A stretch of DNA of 64,000 bases from positions 1,140,216-1,204,215 of the forward strand of contig NZ_KE386569.1 in assembly GCF_000427625.1 (NCBI RefSeq), read 5' to 3'. A model generated the notes under the pieces. That model did no database searches. It saw nothing but the letters and a program-made list of their open reading frames with translations, and was not told where the DNA came from. The first letter of the stretch is position 1. Each line of letters starts with the position of its first letter. Shown in pieces: positions 61,362 to 64,000 of the stretch. Source of the stretch: Methylobacter luteus IMV-B-3098. Its GTDB lineage: Bacteria > Pseudomonadota > Gammaproteobacteria > Methylococcales > Methylomonadaceae. The position numbers were made by a program, and so were the translations under genes.

Positions 61362-62390
61362 GTGAGTTTAACAATTTCGATTGATGCGATGGGCGGGGAT
61401 TATGGTCCCGAAGTTACCATTCCAGCATCGTTGGATTGTTTAAAAAGCAATCCAGACTTAAAACTGATTTTAGTGGGCGACGAAACTGTTCTGAAACAAC
61501 AGTTAGCACAAGCATTAATTGATTTCAAGGACAGGCTCTCTATTCAGCATGCATCGCAGTGCGTCGGCATGGATGAGTCACCATCTAAGGCGCTGAAAAA
61601 CAAGAAAGATTCATCAATGCGAGTGGCTATCAATCTGGTTCGTGACGGTCAAGCCGATGCCTGTGTCAGTGCTGGCAATACCGGAGCATTAATGGCGACT
61701 GCTCGTTTTGTTCTGAAAATGATTCCAGGCGTTGATCGCCCCGCCATTATTTCTACTTTACCGTCAATTTACGGGCATACTCACGCGCTTGATCTCGGTG
61801 GCAATGTAGACTGTAGTGCTGAACATCTTTTTCAGTTTGCCGTTATGGGCACTGAGTTGGTTAAAGCCGTGGAAAACATTGAAAGCCCGAAAGTCGGCCT
61901 GTTAAATATTGGCGAGGAAGATGTAAAAGGTAATGAGCAAGTTAAGGCGGCGGCAAAGCTGCTGGAAAACTCATCATTAAACTATATCGGTTATGTAGAA
62001 GGCGATTCTTTAAATGCGGGCAATATCAAGGTCGATCTGATCGTAGCCGACGGTTTTGTCGGAAATGTTGCACTGAAATCAATTGAAGGTGCGGCCAAAA
62101 TGATCGGAACTGCGCTTAAAGAAGCTTTTGGCAGGAATATTTGGACCAAGCTGGCCGGATTGCTTGTTTACCCGGTCCTTAAGTCATTTAAAAAACGCAT
62201 AGATCCGCGGCTCTATAATGGCGCCAGTTTTCTGGGACTACGCGGGCTAGTTATCAAAAGTCATGGCGGAGCCGATGTGCTGGCTTTTAAAACGGCCATT
62301 CATCTTGCCGAAGTAGAAATCAAAAAAGATGTTATCAGAAAAATAAGCGAGCAGGTTGAACAAACTTTGGCCAGGAGAGAGAGCGCATGA
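61362..62390 (+). CDS. plsX: Phosphate acyltransferase PlsX
   Basis: 342 residues starting at GTG 61362 (then [16 protein letters not shown], the invariant N-terminus). [65 protein letters not shown] and [17 protein letters not shown] are PlsX blocks. It forms acyl-phosphate from acyl-ACP for phospholipid synthesis. GGAG is about 14 bases upstream. Its stop overlaps the fabH ATG. Confidence 0.95.
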   Translation: MSLTISIDAMGGDYGPEVTIPASLDCLKSNPDLKLILVGDETVLKQQLAQALIDFKDRLSIQHASQCVGMDESPSKALKNKKDSSMRVAINLVRDGQADACVSAGNTGALMATARFVLKMIPGVDRPAIISTLPSIYGHTHALDLGGNVDCSAEHLFQFAVMGTELVKAVENIESPKVGLLNIGEEDVKGNEQVKAAAKLLENSSLNYIGYVEGDSLNAGNIKVDLIVADGFVGNVALKSIEGAAKMIGTALKEAFGRNIWTKLAGLLVYPVLKSFKKRIDPRLYNGASFLGLRGLVIKSHGGADVLAFKTAIHLAEVEIKKDVIRKISEQVEQTLARRESA

Positions 62391-63355
62391 CCCGTTATTC
62401 AAGAGTAATCGGTACCGGTGGATATCTGCCAGAAGAAGTTCGCACAAACAATCATATATCGCAAACCGTCGATACATCCGATAGTTGGATTCATGAACGC
62501 ACTGGCATTAAAAGTCGCCGAATTGCAGGACCGAATGAAACGGCTTCAAGCATGGCTGAAATTGCGGCGAGACAAGCCATAGATGCGGCGCAAATTGATC
62601 CTGAAGAAATTGATTTAATAATTGTAGCAACAGGAACTCCCGATCGCGTTTATCCCAGCACAGGCTGTCTGTTGCAACAGCGTTTAGGTATTAAAAATTG
62701 TGTTGCTTTCGATGTGCAAGCAGCATGTTCAGGTTCAATTTTTGCCTTAAGTATTGCTGATCAATACATTAAAACAGGCGCAGCCAAGAAAGTGCTTGTT
62801 GTCGGTTCTGAAATCTGCTCACGCGTTGTCGACTGGACCGACCGTAGTACTTGTATTTTATTCGGCGATGGTGCAGGCGCCTTATTGCTGAGCTCTTCAA
62901 ATGAAGCCGGTATTTTGTCGACTCATATCCATTCCGATGGCGAATACGAAGATTTGCTTTATTGTCCAAATCCGCAGGCGGCTACCGAGCATAATAAAGA
63001 TGAAGCCGGATATATCAAAATGCGCGGCAATGAAGTATTTAAGGTCGCTGTAAATACATTAGGCCGTATTGTCGATGAAACGCTGGCGGCCAACAATATG
63101 CAGAAATCCGATGTGCATTGGCTAGTTCCTCATCAGGCCAATATACGTATCATTGCGGCAACGGCAAAAAAATTAAAAATGCCCATGGATCATGTTGTTT
63201 TAACACTTGAAAATCAAGGCAATACATCGTCTGCTTCAGTGCTCCTCGCGTTTAATGAAGCGGTTCGTGACGGTCGTATTCAGCGAGGGCAAGTAGTGCT
63301 GCTTGAAGCATTTGGCGCAGGATTTACATGGGGCTCTGCATTAATTAAATATTAA
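62387..63355 (+). CDS. fabH: 3-oxoacyl-ACP synthase III (FabH)
   Basis: 322 residues. [17 protein letters not shown] and [18 protein letters not shown] at the N-terminus; catalytic Cys114 in [13 protein letters not shown]; His in [11 protein letters not shown] and Asn in [14 protein letters not shown], giving the full Cys-His-Asn triad. It condenses acetyl-CoA with malonyl-ACP to start fatty-acid synthesis. Overlaps plsX by 4 bp and precedes fabD by 14 bp. Confidence 0.95.
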   Translation: MTRYSRVIGTGGYLPEEVRTNNHISQTVDTSDSWIHERTGIKSRRIAGPNETASSMAEIAARQAIDAAQIDPEEIDLIIVATGTPDRVYPSTGCLLQQRLGIKNCVAFDVQAACSGSIFALSIADQYIKTGAAKKVLVVGSEICSRVVDWTDRSTCILFGDGAGALLLSSSNEAGILSTHIHSDGEYEDLLYCPNPQAATEHNKDEAGYIKMRGNEVFKVAVNTLGRIVDETLAANNMQKSDVHWLVPHQANIRIIAATAKKLKMPMDHVVLTLENQGNTSSASVLLAFNEAVRDGRIQRGQVVLLEAFGAGFTWGSALIKY

Positions 63356-63369
63356 AAACAGACGTATTA

Positions 63370-64000
63370 ATGAATAAGCAAAATTATAATTTGGCTTTTG
63401 TTTTTCCAGGGCAAGGCTCCCAATCTGTCGGCATGGTGGCAGCACTGGCCGAGAGTTATCCGGAAGTGAAGCAAGTCTTTGAACAGGCATCCGATGCGCT
63501 AGGCAAAGATTTATGGTCTATTGTATCTTCAGGACCTGAAGACGAGCTTAACCAGACCCAAAACACGCAACCCGCCATGTTGGCGGCTAGCGTTGCCATC
63601 TGGAAAGTCTGGTGCAAGCAGAGTGAGATCCGTCCGGCCTGGGCAGCTGGCCATAGTCTTGGCGAATATACTGCACTGGTTTGTTCGGAGGCTATGTCTT
63701 TTGAAGACGGAATAAAACTGGTGGCGGCAAGGGGCCGGTTTATGCAGGAGGCTGTGCCCGCCGGTGTTGGTGCCATGGCGGCAATTTTAGGACTTGAAGA
63801 TCATCAGGTTGTTAAAGTATGTGCCGATGCGTCAGAAAATGAAGTTGTTTCAGCCGTTAACTTTAATGCCCCAGGGCAGGTTGTTATTGCCGGGCATACG
63901 GCGGCTGTCGAAAGGGCGATAGCAGCTGCAAAAGAGGCTGGTGCCAGACGGGCAGTACAATTACCGGTCAGCGTCCCGTCTCACTGCGCACTGATGCAGT
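63370..64000 (+). CDS. fabD: Malonyl-CoA:ACP transacylase, N-terminal part (cut by window edge)
   Basis: About 210 residues are seen from ATG 63370 (MNKQNYNLAFVFPGQGSQSVGM); the frame stays open to the window end. FPGQGSQ, TQPAMLAASVAIWKVW and the active-site GHSLGEYTALV with the nucleophilic Ser are clear, as is VSAVNFNAPGQVVIAG. The second catalytic His is probably in VSVPSHCALM at the edge. It loads malonyl groups onto ACP for FabH and the elongating synthases. Confidence 0.95.
   Translation, partial: MNKQNYNLAFVFPGQGSQSVGMVAALAESYPEVKQVFEQASDALGKDLWSIVSSGPEDELNQTQNTQPAMLAASVAIWKVWCKQSEIRPAWAAGHSLGEYTALVCSEAMSFEDGIKLVAARGRFMQEAVPAGVGAMAAILGLEDHQVVKVCADASENEVVSAVNFNAPGQVVIAGHTAAVERAIAAAKEAGARRAVQLPVSVPSHCALMQ

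Overview
The window reads as chromosome of a gammaproteobacterial methane oxidiser (order Methylococcales; genus not resolvable from here). The main reason is a copper membrane monooxygenase operon in the order A-B-C (12899-15691), the order of the divergent pXMO (pxmABC) enzymes of these bacteria rather than the C-A-B order of ordinary pMMO. An E. coli-like 13-gene complex I operon with fused nuoCD, a zwf-tkt pair suited to pentose/RuMP carbon flow, and the order maf(yceF)-yceD-rpmF-plsX-fabH-fabD fit the same group. No tRNA, rRNA or CRISPR array was recognised.

Layout. 1-2.3 kb: start of a TonB-dependent receptor diverging from modE, with a ModE-type operator between them, then a Tat-exported YcbK-like peptidase. 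2.3-9.7 kb: an MdtABC-type RND efflux operon on the minus strand. 9.7-20 kb: accessory DNA holding an attC-like site, a secreted royal-jelly-family protein, a LysR regulator diverging from pxmABC, an MFS gene overlapping pxmC, a well-formed isolated attC site, a small membrane protein and an SbmA/YddA-type transporter whose ATPase domain has lost its catalytic motifs; 57-bp direct repeats bracket part of this. 20-28.9 kb: unknown membrane protein, MITE-like element, pentapeptide-repeat membrane protein, palindrome cluster, di-haem peroxidase, TetR plus O-methyltransferase, and a TIR-like effector gene boxed by 38-bp perfect inverted repeats.

28.8-43.9 kb: the whole nuoA-N operon, with a small leader ORF overlapping nuoA, a palindromic insertion between nuoK and nuoL, and an exact 398-bp tandem duplication at the start of nuoG. 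The duplication yields an extra free-standing [2Fe-2S] N-terminal NuoG module, translationally linked to intact nuoG. 44-47.5 kb: an ECF42-type sigma factor followed by two YCII/DGPF proteins and two PhnB/VOC proteins; three near-identical candidate ECF promoters sit in front of these genes. 47.9-51.5 kb: zwf and transketolase.

51.5-64 kb: visibly more AT-rich housekeeping DNA: rtcA with a DUF2272 lipoprotein, a relic of a TPR protein, three exact copies of a 16-mer in intergenic DNA, dusA, folE, hemH, a membrane-anchored MutS-like ATPase, a lytic transglycosylase, an HDOD protein, maf, and the fatty-acid cluster running off the right edge inside fabD. Short palindromes of the REP/MITE kind recur across the window and twice interrupt the nuo operon.
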